Shown: piece by piece, positions 25,441-34,607 of the stretch
Layout: each line of letters starts with the position of its first letter
Position numbering within the stretch: position 1 is the first letter of the stretch
Source: an uncultured Chitinophaga sp.
GTDB lineage: Bacteria; Bacteroidota; Bacteroidia; Chitinophagales; Chitinophagaceae
Length of the DNA: 64,000 bases
NCBI RefSeq assembly: GCF_946479755.1
Contig: NZ_CAMLHC010000017.1
Coordinates: forward strand, 62,001-126,000
Direction of reading: 5' to 3'
The notes under the pieces: model-generated
Seen by the model: only the letters and a program-made list of their open reading frames with translations
Databases searched by the model: none
Told to the model about the DNA's origin: nothing
Program-made: the position numbers and the translations under genes

Positions 25441-26562
25441 TCACCGGTGGTATCCTTTACTATACAGCTCTGTTGCAGTATACGCTGCGTAGGGGGCCTC
25501 CAGCAGCGGGTAGTCCCAGCAGCCCATCCGATGGAACAGGGTTCCGCCGAAGCCATTTTTGAACTTATACAGCCCGTACAACGGATGCTGCGGGTCAGGC
25601 GCCGGGGACACACCGAAGAAATCGTACTCCGTACAGCCCTTACGTTTAGCCCGCCGCATAGCTTCCCACTGCAGCATATACGTACCCATATAGTTGCGGT
25701 GCGTATTGGAAGATGCGCCGTAGAGGTAGGTGCCGCGGTGGCCTGCCACCACGAGGAACATGGCTGCCAGCGGAATACCATCTGCCTCCGCCAGCAGCAT
25801 CTCCACCTCAGCAGGAGAGGTGCTGTTATTAGCCCGGGCGGTAAGAATGGTCCTGAAATAGCTGATATCTTCCTGTACAATACCATTGCGCGCGCACGTT
25901 TGTGCGTAGAGGTTATACCACGTGTCAATATTTTCCAGTCCGGCGGCCTTTACCTGCACGCCTTTGCGACCCGCCAGCTGAATATTGTAGCGGGTTTTGG
26001 CCTTCATCCGGTCCAGCAGCAGCTGGTCGTCTTGCTGAAGGTCCATAAAAATAGTGTTGGACGGCAGGATGTCGGTATTGGACTTCTTCAGGTTATGGCT
26101 ACGGGTACTGTAATTAAAACGCAGCTCCTGCATTTGTTTGGCCGGTGGCCCCAGCCAGCTGCCGTTTTCGTCGAAGTACTGTTCCTCGCCCGACCAGTGC
26201 GATTGCCACGCCAGGTCATACCGGATCATAATACATTTCTCCGGCAGGAGCGGCCGCAGGCTCTCCGACAGCTCCTCCAGGAAAACGCCCTGGCAGTCGG
26301 TGTCCGGCTCTATCTCCGGGCCATAAGGCACATAGGCTATATAATGCTCATCACTGATCTGCCGCAGGATCACCAGCACGTCACTAACGGCATAATCCTG
26401 GTTGGCCGTACCTGCAAACAAATCCCGGTGCCGCACTTTAAAATCAAACGCGCTGGTTTCCCAGCCCTGCCGGCTTTTTACCTCCGACCAGTAGGCGGTC
26501 TGCTGTAAAATAGCCGTCTTGTTTACCTGCCTGATCTCTTTTTTGCAAATGTCGATATACAT
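25441..26562 (-). CDS. FemAB-like aminoacyl transferase (GNAT fold), peptidoglycan-bridge type
   Basis: 373 residues. Two GNAT-like domains: first ~1-150 (TAILQQTAYWSEVKSRQGWET, YIAYVPYGPEIEPD), second ~160-370 with MKAKTRYNIQLAGRKGVQVK, the conserved YLYGASSNTHRNYMGTYMLQWEAMRRAKRKG and the closing YDFFGVSP...LYGLYKFKNGFGG, a Fem-family signature. Fem proteins transfer an amino acid from aminoacyl-tRNA to a lipid-linked peptidoglycan precursor. In Bacteroidota they are widespread although direct cross-linking is usual, so the true acceptor is uncertain. Its stop lies against the repeat element. Confidence 0.87.
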   Translation of the reverse strand: MYIDICKKEIRQVNKTAILQQTAYWSEVKSRQGWETSAFDFKVRHRDLFAGTANQDYAVSDVLVILRQISDEHYIAYVPYGPEIEPDTDCQGVFLEELSESLRPLLPEKCIMIRYDLAWQSHWSGEEQYFDENGSWLGPPAKQMQELRFNYSTRSHNLKKSNTDILPSNTIFMDLQQDDQLLLDRMKAKTRYNIQLAGRKGVQVKAAGLENIDTWYNLYAQTCARNGIVQEDISYFRTILTARANNSTSPAEVEMLLAEADGIPLAAMFLVVAGHRGTYLYGASSNTHRNYMGTYMLQWEAMRRAKRKGCTEYDFFGVSPAPDPQHPLYGLYKFKNGFGGTLFHRMGCWDYPLLEAPYAAYTATELYSKGYHR

Positions 26563-27020
26563 AATGCTTCACGGTTGGGTGAAAAAAAGAAACCGCCTCA
26601 CTTCCTGCCGGAAATGAAACGAATAGAAATAATACGATGAAATACGGAGCCCCCGATATGCGGCTGTAGAAGGTTAACAGCCCGGGGCTTGTGTATGGAA
26701 GTCTTTGAAATTGGAAATGAAGTACAGCTTTTTACAGAAGCAACAGAAGGAGATAGTGGCTGCTATATCCGCTACAGGAGCGGAAAGCGCGCGGTGTTGC
26801 TTTGTGTTATATGATAAAAACTGTAACATGACGGTGGCAAAGGTACGAAAAAATTCCGGGCCATCGGATGGTCGCGTCATCCCGGGCAGATGACCGCCAT
26901 GCAAAAAGCCGGGGTCCTCAGCGCATAAATCCCGGGGTGCATGCCCCGGGAAAAAATGTGTTGGTTAAGAAGGACCGGCCGTGCATTGGAAATGCGTGCG
27001 CTGTTCCAGGAGATACGTCG
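26563..27020. other. 458-base gene-free stretch with a GC-rich palindrome and a minus-strand -7 box
   Basis: Short frames here (62 codons plus strand, 76 codons minus strand) have no motif and are not called. A perfect stem CCCGGGG (26931-26937) with CCCCGGG (26944-26950) encloses TGCATG. On the minus strand TACCTTTG (26845 to 26838) matches the -7 consensus and could drive FemAB with a ~275-base leader; no matching TTTG was found 19-21 bases upstream of it. Confidence 0.4.
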
Positions 27021-28289
27021 CTAATCTTCCAATGCCTGGTACACTGCCACTTTAAACTCATCGCCGATGCGCCAGTAAGGTGATAGATACTCCTGCGTAA
27101 AGACCAGTCCGATCAGTTCTTCTTTCGGATCCACCCAGTAGTGGGAGTTGAAAGCGCCGCCCCAGCTGAAGGTACCAATGTTGTAAGGCATGAGGTGGTC
27201 GTTTTCTCTTGTCTCCAGGGAGAAACCAAACCCAAAGCTGAAAGGTTCGGGTTGCGCCGGCAGGGGAGACGGGCGTACGCCGGTTTCAAGCTGGTTGGTG
27301 AGCATCAGCGCCACCGTAGCGGGACTGACAATAGTCTTGTTATTATACTTTCCTTTTTGCAGGAGGAGCGTCAGAAATTTGGCATAATCTCCTGTGGTGG
27401 ATACCAGCCCTGCGCCGCCGGAGAGGTAGGTGCCCTGACGGTTAGGAAACAGCGGGTCTACCCCTTCGTAGAGCGGATGGTTGACAGTCACCATTTTACC
27501 GTTCACTTCTTCATAAAGGGTGACCAGTTTTTGTTGTTTGCCTGCCGGCAGATGAAAATAGGTGTCCTGCATGTCCAGTGGCGCAAATACGCGCTGTTGC
27601 AGGAATACGTCCAGCCGCTGGCCGCTCCATATTTCGATAAGGTATCCCAGCACGTCAGTATTGAGGCCGTACGTAAACGCCTGTCCGGGATCATGCATCA
27701 GCGGCTGCTGTGCCAGCAGGTTGATTTTTGTTTTCAGGTCAGACGCCATGGTGCCGATACCGCTGACTACCCCTGCTTTAGCATAAATCGCCTGCATCTG
27801 CGGATCGCTGAATACGGCGGCATAGGCGATGCCGGAGGTGTGACGAAGCAGGTCGCGCACCGTGATCTCCCGGCTCGCCGGACGCGTGGTGTAGCTGCTG
27901 TCCTCCGGATTAAAAGACACTTTTACCCGTGGGTTTTTAAAAGCCGGAATGAACCTGGACACCGGATCGTCCAGCTGGAATTTACCTTCCTCCCAGAGTA
28001 GCATCACACCCAGACTGGTAATGGCTTTCGTCTGCGAAGCGATGCGGAAGATATTATCCGTTTGCATAGGCTTGCGGGCCGCCACATCAGCGTGGCCGAA
28101 AGCTTTGTTGTACACCACCTGTCCATGGCGGATAACCAGGGCGGTGGCGCCGGGGATATGCCCTTCGGCTATATGGCGATTGATCACGTCGTCGATACGG
28201 GAGGTCCGCTGTGCGTCCAGGCCGGACTGGGCATAGGAAGTAAGGGTCACTACCAGCGTGGTAATGACAGTAGTCATATACTTTTTCAT
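27021..28289 (-). CDS. Secreted serine hydrolase of the class C beta-lactamase/DD-peptidase family
   Basis: 422 residues from the ATG at 28289 (an earlier in-frame ATG at 28322 would spoil the signal peptide). Signal peptide MKKYMTTVITTLVVTLTSYAQ. Active-site SxxK is SQTK in RIASQTKAITSLGVMLLWEEGKF; the YxN motif is YGLN in FTYGLNTDVLGYLIE; the third motif is WGG in FSWGGAFNSHYWVDP. This pattern is that of estB/AmpC-like esterases and DD-peptidases rather than true resistance beta-lactamases (which have KTG). It faces a divergent LysR gene 107 bases away that probably regulates it. Confidence 0.88.
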   Translation of the reverse strand: MKKYMTTVITTLVVTLTSYAQSGLDAQRTSRIDDVINRHIAEGHIPGATALVIRHGQVVYNKAFGHADVAARKPMQTDNIFRIASQTKAITSLGVMLLWEEGKFQLDDPVSRFIPAFKNPRVKVSFNPEDSSYTTRPASREITVRDLLRHTSGIAYAAVFSDPQMQAIYAKAGVVSGIGTMASDLKTKINLLAQQPLMHDPGQAFTYGLNTDVLGYLIEIWSGQRLDVFLQQRVFAPLDMQDTYFHLPAGKQQKLVTLYEEVNGKMVTVNHPLYEGVDPLFPNRQGTYLSGGAGLVSTTGDYAKFLTLLLQKGKYNNKTIVSPATVALMLTNQLETGVRPSPLPAQPEPFSFGFGFSLETRENDHLMPYNIGTFSWGGAFNSHYWVDPKEELIGLVFTQEYLSPYWRIGDEFKVAVYQALED

Positions 28290-28385
28290 GATGTAATTGG
28301 TATTTTTTATTTGACAGCACAAAAATGCGCCGCATTTTGATATAATTAAAATAGGTTGAATTATACCAAACCATAAAATAATTTA

Positions 28386-28393
28386 TATATTTG
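28386..28393 (+). promoter_or_regulatory. -7 promoter element just before the LysR gene
   Basis: TATATTTG at 28386-28393 fits TAnnTTTG and ends 3 bases before the ATG at 28397, so the transcript would be leaderless or nearly so. No good TTTG at -33 was found, as expected for a regulated promoter. Confidence 0.4.
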
Positions 28394-28396
28394 GGT

Positions 28397-29284
28397 ATGA
28401 TCAATTTTGAATGGTTCCGAACTTTTAAAGCGATTTACCAGACAGGCACGCTGACAGGCGCAGCGCATGAGCTGCTGATTTCCCAGCCCAATGTAAGCCA
28501 GCACCTGGCGTCGCTGGAAGCCTATATCCGTCATCCGCTGTTTGAGCGGCAGCCGCGCCGCATGGTGCCTACCGATTACGGCAAACTGTTATACACGGAG
28601 ATCATCGATGCCGTGGAAAAGCTGGAGAAGGCGGAGACAGACTTCCGGAACACCTCCGCCCGTGAAGTGCCCCTTACCTGCGTAGGCGCGCCGAAAGAAT
28701 TTTTTCAGTCCGTGATATCCCCGCGCATCAGCCAGTCGGCCGCCAACTTCATCTTTGAGTTCGGAGAGCAGAAGCTTATGCTGGAGAAAGTCATCCGGGG
28801 AGACATGTATTTTACGCTGACGACGGTCTGTGGCCACGAGAAAAACATCCTGTATGAACCGGTGCTGGAAGAAAGGCAGGTGCTGGTCGGCAACGCCGGG
28901 CTGGATGATACCATCTTCCGCAAAGCCATCCGGAAAAACGATCTCGCGGCAGCGGAAGCGTGGCTGAATGAACAGACATGGTATGCCTACAGCAGCGATG
29001 TTATCGCTGCACGCCGCTTCTGGCAGGAGAATTTCAACAAACGTCCGCAGCTGAAGCCCCGCTTCGTGATACCGGACTACGACGGCATATTAAAAGCGCT
29101 GGCTGCCGGCAATGGCCTGACCATCGTGGCAGACTACCTGGTAAAAGACCTGCTGCGTAAAAAAGAACTGAAACAACTGTGGACAGACGCCAAGGCTCCC
29201 TGTCAAACCCTCTACCTGGCTTATGACAAAACGAAGGTCACCACCCCACAGGTGAAACAGGTTAAGGCGTTGTTGCAATTATAG
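28397..29284 (+). CDS. LysR-family transcriptional regulator
   Basis: About 295 residues from ATG 28397 (MINFEWFRTF). N-terminal winged helix: TFKAIYQTGTLTGAAHELLISQPNVSQHLASLEAYIRHPLFERQPRRMVPTDYG, all standard LysR positions. The co-inducer domain covers the remaining ~205 residues (VGAPKEFFQSVI, DGILKALAAGNGLTIVADYL). LysR proteins typically control a divergent neighbour, here the serine hydrolase at 27021-28289. The ligand is unknown. Confidence 0.92.
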   Translation: MINFEWFRTFKAIYQTGTLTGAAHELLISQPNVSQHLASLEAYIRHPLFERQPRRMVPTDYGKLLYTEIIDAVEKLEKAETDFRNTSAREVPLTCVGAPKEFFQSVISPRISQSAANFIFEFGEQKLMLEKVIRGDMYFTLTTVCGHEKNILYEPVLEERQVLVGNAGLDDTIFRKAIRKNDLAAAEAWLNEQTWYAYSSDVIAARRFWQENFNKRPQLKPRFVIPDYDGILKALAAGNGLTIVADYLVKDLLRKKELKQLWTDAKAPCQTLYLAYDKTKVTTPQVKQVKALLQL

Positions 29285-29327
29285 ATCCTATTGGTTATTA
29301 TTGTCCTGTAAATACAACCGCTTCCGT

Positions 29328-29933
29328 ATGTCCAGCGTTGGTGAATGGCAAACGAGCATTTCCCGTTATGATGATGAGCAGGCCTTCGCCTGTTTGTTCC
29401 GGCATTTTTATGACCGGCTGCTGCACTTCTGCGAGCAATATGTGCACGCGCGGGAAGTGGCGGAAGAGATTGTGTCGGACGTGTTTGTGAAGCTATGGCA
29501 TCGGCGCGGTGAGCTCGAAAAAGTAGTCAACCTGCAGGTATACCTTTTTGTGGCGGTCAAAAACCATTCGCTGAATTACCTCGAACAGTATTCCAAACTG
29601 CGCATCGTCCCTATTGAAGATACCGGTATGGCCGATCTCCGGCATAGTACAGACCCGGAGCAGGACCTCGAATGGAAGGAGCTGCGGTTTAAGATGGACC
29701 AGATCGTGGCCGCCCTGCCGGAGCAATGCCGGCGGATCTTTAAACTGATCAAGGAAGACGGTCTTAAATATAAGGAGGTGGCCGAAATACTGAACATCTC
29801 CCCGCGTACCGTGGAAACACAACTCTTCCGGGCCATGCGCCGGCTGCAGGATGGCCTGTCGCAGCTCCATAAAGACAATAATATCCTGCCGCCCCTCCTG
29901 GTCCTCTTTTGTATATCCGCCCAGCTCCTCTGA
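29328..29933 (+). CDS. ECF RNA polymerase sigma factor of the mannan locus
   Basis: About 201 residues from ATG 29328; a TTG at 29301 extends the frame but is not needed. Region 2: FACLFRHFYDRLLHFCEQYVHAREVAEEIVSDVFVKLWHRR. Region 4: LPEQCRRIFKLIKEDGLKYKEVAEILNISPRTVETQLFRAMRRL. The C-terminus is hydrophobic (NNILPPLLVLFCISAQLL), a feature often seen in this Bacteroidota ECF group. It heads the gene order sigma, FecR, SusC, SusD, SusE, GH76, GH76 and should activate that set when mannan is sensed. Confidence 0.93.
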   Translation: MSSVGEWQTSISRYDDEQAFACLFRHFYDRLLHFCEQYVHAREVAEEIVSDVFVKLWHRRGELEKVVNLQVYLFVAVKNHSLNYLEQYSKLRIVPIEDTGMADLRHSTDPEQDLEWKELRFKMDQIVAALPEQCRRIFKLIKEDGLKYKEVAEILNISPRTVETQLFRAMRRLQDGLSQLHKDNNILPPLLVLFCISAQLL

Positions 29934-30021
29934 AACGCCTTCTCAAAAAAATATTTTTTTCACCTGTAAGTAATCGGGACCGGTTTACCTGTCCTTGTAT
30001 CGTACTGGATTCCATTTTATC

Positions 30022-31032
30022 ATGCCAAACGATACATTTATACAACTGCTCACGCGTAAACTGGCCGGGGTGGCCACTCCCGAAGATATAAAGGAGCTGG
30101 ATGCCCTGCTGGAGCAACACCCGGAGCTGAAGACCCGCTACCATCAGCTGTCGCGCTATTTTGCGGAGGCTCCTCACCGGGAGGCCAGCAATGCGGAACT
30201 GGTGCTGCAACGCACGCTGTCTAAAATAAAGGCAGCCCCCTTATCTCCCGAAAAAGAAAAAAGAAAAACCTTCCGCTGGCAATGGGCGGCAGCAGCGGCG
30301 GTGGTATCCGGACTGGCCGTGGGGGTATTCCTGCTGTTCCGGCCGCACTCCGCTACCTCGCCGCTGGCCGGCAACTCCCTGCAATGGCAGCAGCAGGCCA
30401 ACCCCAAAGGCATTAAATCTTTTCTGACACTGGCCGACGGCACCCGCATCTGGCTGAATGCGGAAAGTGAGCTGAAATACCCGCGGCAGTTCGGCAACAG
30501 CCGGGAAGTATACCTGGAAGGGGAGGCCTTCCTCGAAGTGGCAGACGACGTGAAACGTCCGTTCATCGTACACCTGCGGGAAGGTACCGTCAAAGTGCTG
30601 GGCACCGCCTTTAACATCCGCGCTTATCACAACGAACCGGTGCAAACAGCCGTGGTCAGCGGGAAGGTAGCATTCATTCCCAAATACAACGACGCCAAAC
30701 AAACGCGGGATACCATCCTGATCACGCCCGACGTGAAAGTGTCTTACACCTCCCGCACCGGCACCCTTGTCAAAGATACCACCACCAGCCTGGATGACAA
30801 AGCCTGGACGGAAGGACGCCTCGTGTTCCGTAACAACACGCTGGAAGACATCTGCGCCAGCCTTGAGCGTAATTTCGGCAAACGGGTGGTGTTTGAGGCC
30901 GACGCCCCGCGGCAATACCGGCTGACAGGCGCCTTCAGAAACAATTCCCTGCAGGACATCATGTATTACCTGAGCCGTTCCAAACCATTCCATTATACCA
31001 TCACCGACAGTACGCTGGTGATATCCGAATAA
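30022..31032 (+). CDS. FecR-family anti-sigma factor of the mannan locus
   Basis: 336 residues from ATG 30022 (the frame is open from 29995). Cytoplasmic N-domain (FIQLLTRKLAGVATPEDIKELDALLEQHPELK), membrane helix at ~90-110 (WQWAAAAAVVSGLAVGVFLLF), periplasmic FecR domain (SFLTLADGTRIWLNAESELKYPRQFG, VLGTAFNIRAY), and C-terminal DUF4974 domain (LEDICASLERNFGKRVVFEAD). The arrangement with the preceding sigma gene and the SusC with STN domain 41 bases downstream defines a trans-envelope regulatory circuit. Confidence 0.94.
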   Translation: MPNDTFIQLLTRKLAGVATPEDIKELDALLEQHPELKTRYHQLSRYFAEAPHREASNAELVLQRTLSKIKAAPLSPEKEKRKTFRWQWAAAAAVVSGLAVGVFLLFRPHSATSPLAGNSLQWQQQANPKGIKSFLTLADGTRIWLNAESELKYPRQFGNSREVYLEGEAFLEVADDVKRPFIVHLREGTVKVLGTAFNIRAYHNEPVQTAVVSGKVAFIPKYNDAKQTRDTILITPDVKVSYTSRTGTLVKDTTTSLDDKAWTEGRLVFRNNTLEDICASLERNFGKRVVFEADAPRQYRLTGAFRNNSLQDIMYYLSRSKPFHYTITDSTLVISE

Positions 31033-31072
31033 ATGCCATTCATTCACCGATTTATTAATTGACCACTACGTT

Positions 31073-34000
31073 ATGAGAAAAGAACTGATCAAAGCGCTTT
31101 ACGGGCGTACGGTCCGGCCTCCCTTCTTTTCACTGGTGCTGTGCGCTGTTCTGCTGAGCGTATTGGACCTGGATGCCCAGGTTGCCTATGCCTCCGCCAC
31201 CCGCCGCCAGTTGACAGGAACACAGGGACAGGCGTCTGCCCGTGTTCCCGATTATGCCGTCAGCCTCCAGGTAGAAGACCTGCCGCTGGCTGCTGTACTG
31301 GAGAAAATAGAACAACAAACGGCCCTTGTCTTCGTATATGCCAACGAAGACATCAAAGCCTCCCGCAAAATCACGCTCAACGTAAAAAACAACAAACTGG
31401 ACGACGTGCTGCAGATGTTGCTGCTGCCGTTGAACATCCGGTATGAGTTCATCAGCAACAAAATCATCCTGAAAGATGCCACCGCCGTGGACCTTAGCCG
31501 GCAGCAACAGGAGCTGGTGATCACCGGGCGGGTGGTCAACAACAAAGGCGAAGGCATAGCCAATGTCAACGTACGGCTGCAGGGACAGAACATCGGCACG
31601 GTGACGGATACACGCGGTAACTGGACCCTGAAAGTACCGCCGGCACAGGCCAACAGTACCCTGGTCTTTTCGTCGGTAGGATATGTGCCGTCTGAAATCA
31701 ATATCAACGGCCGCACCAGCATCGTGGCCATGCTCACCGCCGATGCCAAAGACCTGAGTGAGATCGTTGTCACCGCCTACGGCCAGCAGAAAAAGACGCA
31801 GGTAACCGCCGCCATCAGCACCATCTCCAATAAGGACATTACCAGCCGCCCCACCACCAATATGTTCCAGGCTTTACAGGGACTGGCGCCCAACCTGATC
31901 ATCCAGCAAAATGTGGCGGAACCCGGAGCGGCCATCAACCTGAACATCCGCGGGGTGGGCAGTCTCACCGGCAATGCGCCCCTGGTGATCGTTGACGGTG
32001 TACAGGGCGGCACTACCGCCTTGCAAAACCTCAACCCCTACGATGTGGAAAGCATCTCCGTGCTCAAAGACGCAGCGTCGGCAGCTATCTATGGCTCGCA
32101 GGCGGCCAACGGCGTTATCTACATCACCACCAAAAGAGGGAAAAAAGACGAACGTCCCACCGTACAATACAACGGCCTGTATGGCTGGCAAACGCCTACC
32201 ACGCTGCCCCGGCAGGTGGAAGCGTGGGAATACATGTCGCTTAAAAATGAAGCGCTGGTGAACTCGGGTAAAACACCGCAGTTTGCTCCTTCGGAAATAG
32301 CGTACTGGCATAACCGTGGCTCGCAGCCGGCCATGCTGCGCGAGATGGTCCGCCAGTATACACCACAGCAAAACCATAGCCTCAGCGTCACCGGCGGCGG
32401 TAAAACCAGCAGCTACCTGCTGTCGCTGGGCTTCCTCGACCAGGGGAATATGCTGCAGAACCGCTGGTTGCCTTCGGGGCAGGACTTCTACTATAAACGG
32501 TATAACGCCCGCCTTAACGTGTCCGTCGATATTGGTAAATACGTGAAAGTGTCCGGCAACGTGGCGTATACCCGCTCCAACATCCGCACGCAGGCGTTTG
32601 ACATGGGCCTGCTCATGCGTGATGCCATGCGCGTACCCCGCATCTACCCCGTAAAAGACTCGCTGGGTAACTGGGTGGTGCCCGCGCTCACCAGCAACAG
32701 CGTGTTTGCCCAGCTGGGAGAAGGCGGCTACAAACAGAATATTATCGACAACCTCATGGGCGGACTGGACGTGGTGATCACACCGGTACCGCACCTGAAA
32801 ATAAACCTGAACGCATCGGGGAACTATAATATCAACGCCGAAACACGGCGCATCAATAAATACAGCTATGCGCCGTATTATACTACCGCCACCGCGCCGC
32901 AGTTCAATGAACTGCACAAGTCGGAATACAAAGACCTTTATACTAACGTATACGCTACTACGGAATATGAAAATACTTTCGGGCAGCACTATGTCAAAGG
33001 ACAGGTAGGGGTGCGCAGCGATGCGGTGGACGAACACTACGGCTTCCGCATGGACCGCTTCGGCACTACTAACCTGGACGGCGACTGGTCCATCGGCGGT
33101 GGTTACAAACCCAATCCGGACGGCACTTTTAACTATGGTAATATCAACGACTACAACGATTTCTCCAATCCCAACCTGTATGCGCTGAACTCTCTTTTCG
33201 GCAGGCTGAACTACGCTTTCAAAGACCGTTACCTGGCAGAGTTTACCTGGCGTTATGACGGTTCTTCCAAACTGGCGCCCGGTCACCGCTGGCAGTTCTT
33301 CCCTGCTTTCTCGCTGGGATGGCGCGTTACAGACGAAGCCTTTATGGAGTATGTGAAGGAGCATATCGGTAATGTGAAGCTGCGTTATTCGTGGGGGCGT
33401 GTGGGTAACTCCAACATCGGCGGATTTAACTACCTCGCAAGGGTACGCCTCACCGATGGAGACGGCGATTTCAGAAGAGGCAACTATTCGTTTAATAATA
33501 CCCCGGCCACCGGTGCTACTTTTTCTACCTACAACGACCTGTTGCAATGGGAGATTTCCACGATGAGCAACTACGGTATCGATGCTGATTTCTTCAACGG
33601 AAAGCTGACCGCCTCTTTTGATTATTTTGATAAGATGACCACCGGCATCTACCTGTTTCAGACCGTACCCGGCACTGCCGGTATCGATGCTCCGCTGGAG
33701 AACGTAGGCAAGGTGGACAACAAAGGATGGGAGCTGGCGCTCACTTACCGCGTGAATACCGGCGCTTTCCGCCATGCGTTTGGTTTTAACATCGCCGACA
33801 ACCTGAACAAGGTGATCCGCTTCGGCCAGGAATCCATCCGCGGCTCCGATGTACAGTTTATTATCAAAGAGGGTTTCCCGATCGCTTCCTATTATGGCTA
33901 CAAGTCCGGCGGCCTGTATCAGAACCTCGACGACATCAAGAACGCGCCGAAAGTGCCTTTCGCCTACAACCAGCAGGTAATGCCCGGCGATGTGAAGTAC

Positions 34001-34588
34001 ATTGACCGCAACGGTGATGGCGTGATCGATGAAAACGACCGTTACGTGTTCGGAAATCCTTTCCCCCGTTACACTTTCGGATTCAATTACAACGTAAGCT
34101 GGAAGAACTTTGATTTCTCCATGTTCTGGCAGGGCGTGGGTAAACGGTCACAGTTCCTGCGCGGCGATATCGTGGAAGCATTCCATAACAACGAAGACCA
34201 CGCCATGCTGCAGCACCTGGACCGCTGGACGCCCCTTAATCCCGGCGCCAGTTACCCCAGGCTGACCATCGGAGCCGCCAACGCCAACAACTTCGCGTAT
34301 TCCGACTACTGGTTGTTTGATACCAAATACCTGCGACTGAAGAATGTGCAGCTGGGCTATAACCTGCCCACCGCCTGGACCAACCGGGCGAAGATACAAC
34401 AGGTACGCCTGTACGTAAGTGCGCAGAACCTGATCACGATCATGCCGGTACGGTTCCGCGAGCTGGGGGTAGATCCTGAGTTTACCCAGTTTGACGACCA
34501 CATGTCCATGTCCAACTATAACCCGGTAGCAGGCCGTAACTATCCCAATGCACGGACTTTTGCGGTGGGGCTGGATGTTAAGTTTTGA
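31073..34588 (+). CDS. SusC/RagA TonB-linked transporter of the mannan locus, with STN domain
   Basis: 1171 residues. N-terminal signal segment, STN domain (SLQVEDLPLAAVLEKIEQQTALVFVYANEDI), carboxypeptidase-regulatory-like domain (ITGRVVNNKGEGIANVNVRLQG), TonB-box region (LSEIVVTAYGQQKKTQVTAAI), plug (LQGLAPNLIIQ, VIVDGVQGG, VESISVLKDAASAAIYGSQAANGVIYITTKRG), then barrel, ending GLDVKF. The STN domain links it to the FecR/sigma pair immediately upstream. It should import mannan oligosaccharides across the outer membrane with SusD. Confidence 0.95.
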   Translation: MRKELIKALYGRTVRPPFFSLVLCAVLLSVLDLDAQVAYASATRRQLTGTQGQASARVPDYAVSLQVEDLPLAAVLEKIEQQTALVFVYANEDIKASRKITLNVKNNKLDDVLQMLLLPLNIRYEFISNKIILKDATAVDLSRQQQELVITGRVVNNKGEGIANVNVRLQGQNIGTVTDTRGNWTLKVPPAQANSTLVFSSVGYVPSEININGRTSIVAMLTADAKDLSEIVVTAYGQQKKTQVTAAISTISNKDITSRPTTNMFQALQGLAPNLIIQQNVAEPGAAINLNIRGVGSLTGNAPLVIVDGVQGGTTALQNLNPYDVESISVLKDAASAAIYGSQAANGVIYITTKRGKKDERPTVQYNGLYGWQTPTTLPRQVEAWEYMSLKNEALVNSGKTPQFAPSEIAYWHNRGSQPAMLREMVRQYTPQQNHSLSVTGGGKTSSYLLSLGFLDQGNMLQNRWLPSGQDFYYKRYNARLNVSVDIGKYVKVSGNVAYTRSNIRTQAFDMGLLMRDAMRVPRIYPVKDSLGNWVVPALTSNSVFAQLGEGGYKQNIIDNLMGGLDVVITPVPHLKINLNASGNYNINAETRRINKYSYAPYYTTATAPQFNELHKSEYKDLYTNVYATTEYENTFGQHYVKGQVGVRSDAVDEHYGFRMDRFGTTNLDGDWSIGGGYKPNPDGTFNYGNINDYNDFSNPNLYALNSLFGRLNYAFKDRYLAEFTWRYDGSSKLAPGHRWQFFPAFSLGWRVTDEAFMEYVKEHIGNVKLRYSWGRVGNSNIGGFNYLARVRLTDGDGDFRRGNYSFNNTPATGATFSTYNDLLQWEISTMSNYGIDADFFNGKLTASFDYFDKMTTGIYLFQTVPGTAGIDAPLENVGKVDNKGWELALTYRVNTGAFRHAFGFNIADNLNKVIRFGQESIRGSDVQFIIKEGFPIASYYGYKSGGLYQNLDDIKNAPKVPFAYNQQVMPGDVKYIDRNGDGVIDENDRYVFGNPFPRYTFGFNYNVSWKNFDFSMFWQGVGKRSQFLRGDIVEAFHNNEDHAMLQHLDRWTPLNPGASYPRLTIGAANANNFAYSDYWLFDTKYLRLKNVQLGYNLPTAWTNRAKIQQVRLYVSAQNLITIMPVRFRELGVDPEFTQFDDHMSMSNYNPVAGRNYPNARTFAVGLDVKF

Positions 34589-34607
34589 TGCTTAAATGTG
34601 TTATTGT

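Noticed and set aside
25447..26508. 353-codon plus-strand frame
   Set aside because: Exact shadow of the FemAB gene, whose signatures are clear.
26674..26904. Short open frames in the gap upstream of FemAB
   Set aside because: Both strands are open by chance; no motif or start context on either.
27141..28001. 286-codon plus-strand frame
   Set aside because: Shadow of the serine hydrolase, which has all active-site motifs.
31874..33775. 633-codon open frame on the minus strand
   Set aside because: Fully antisense to the second SusC gene, no start context, no domain; a by-product of GC-biased third positions.
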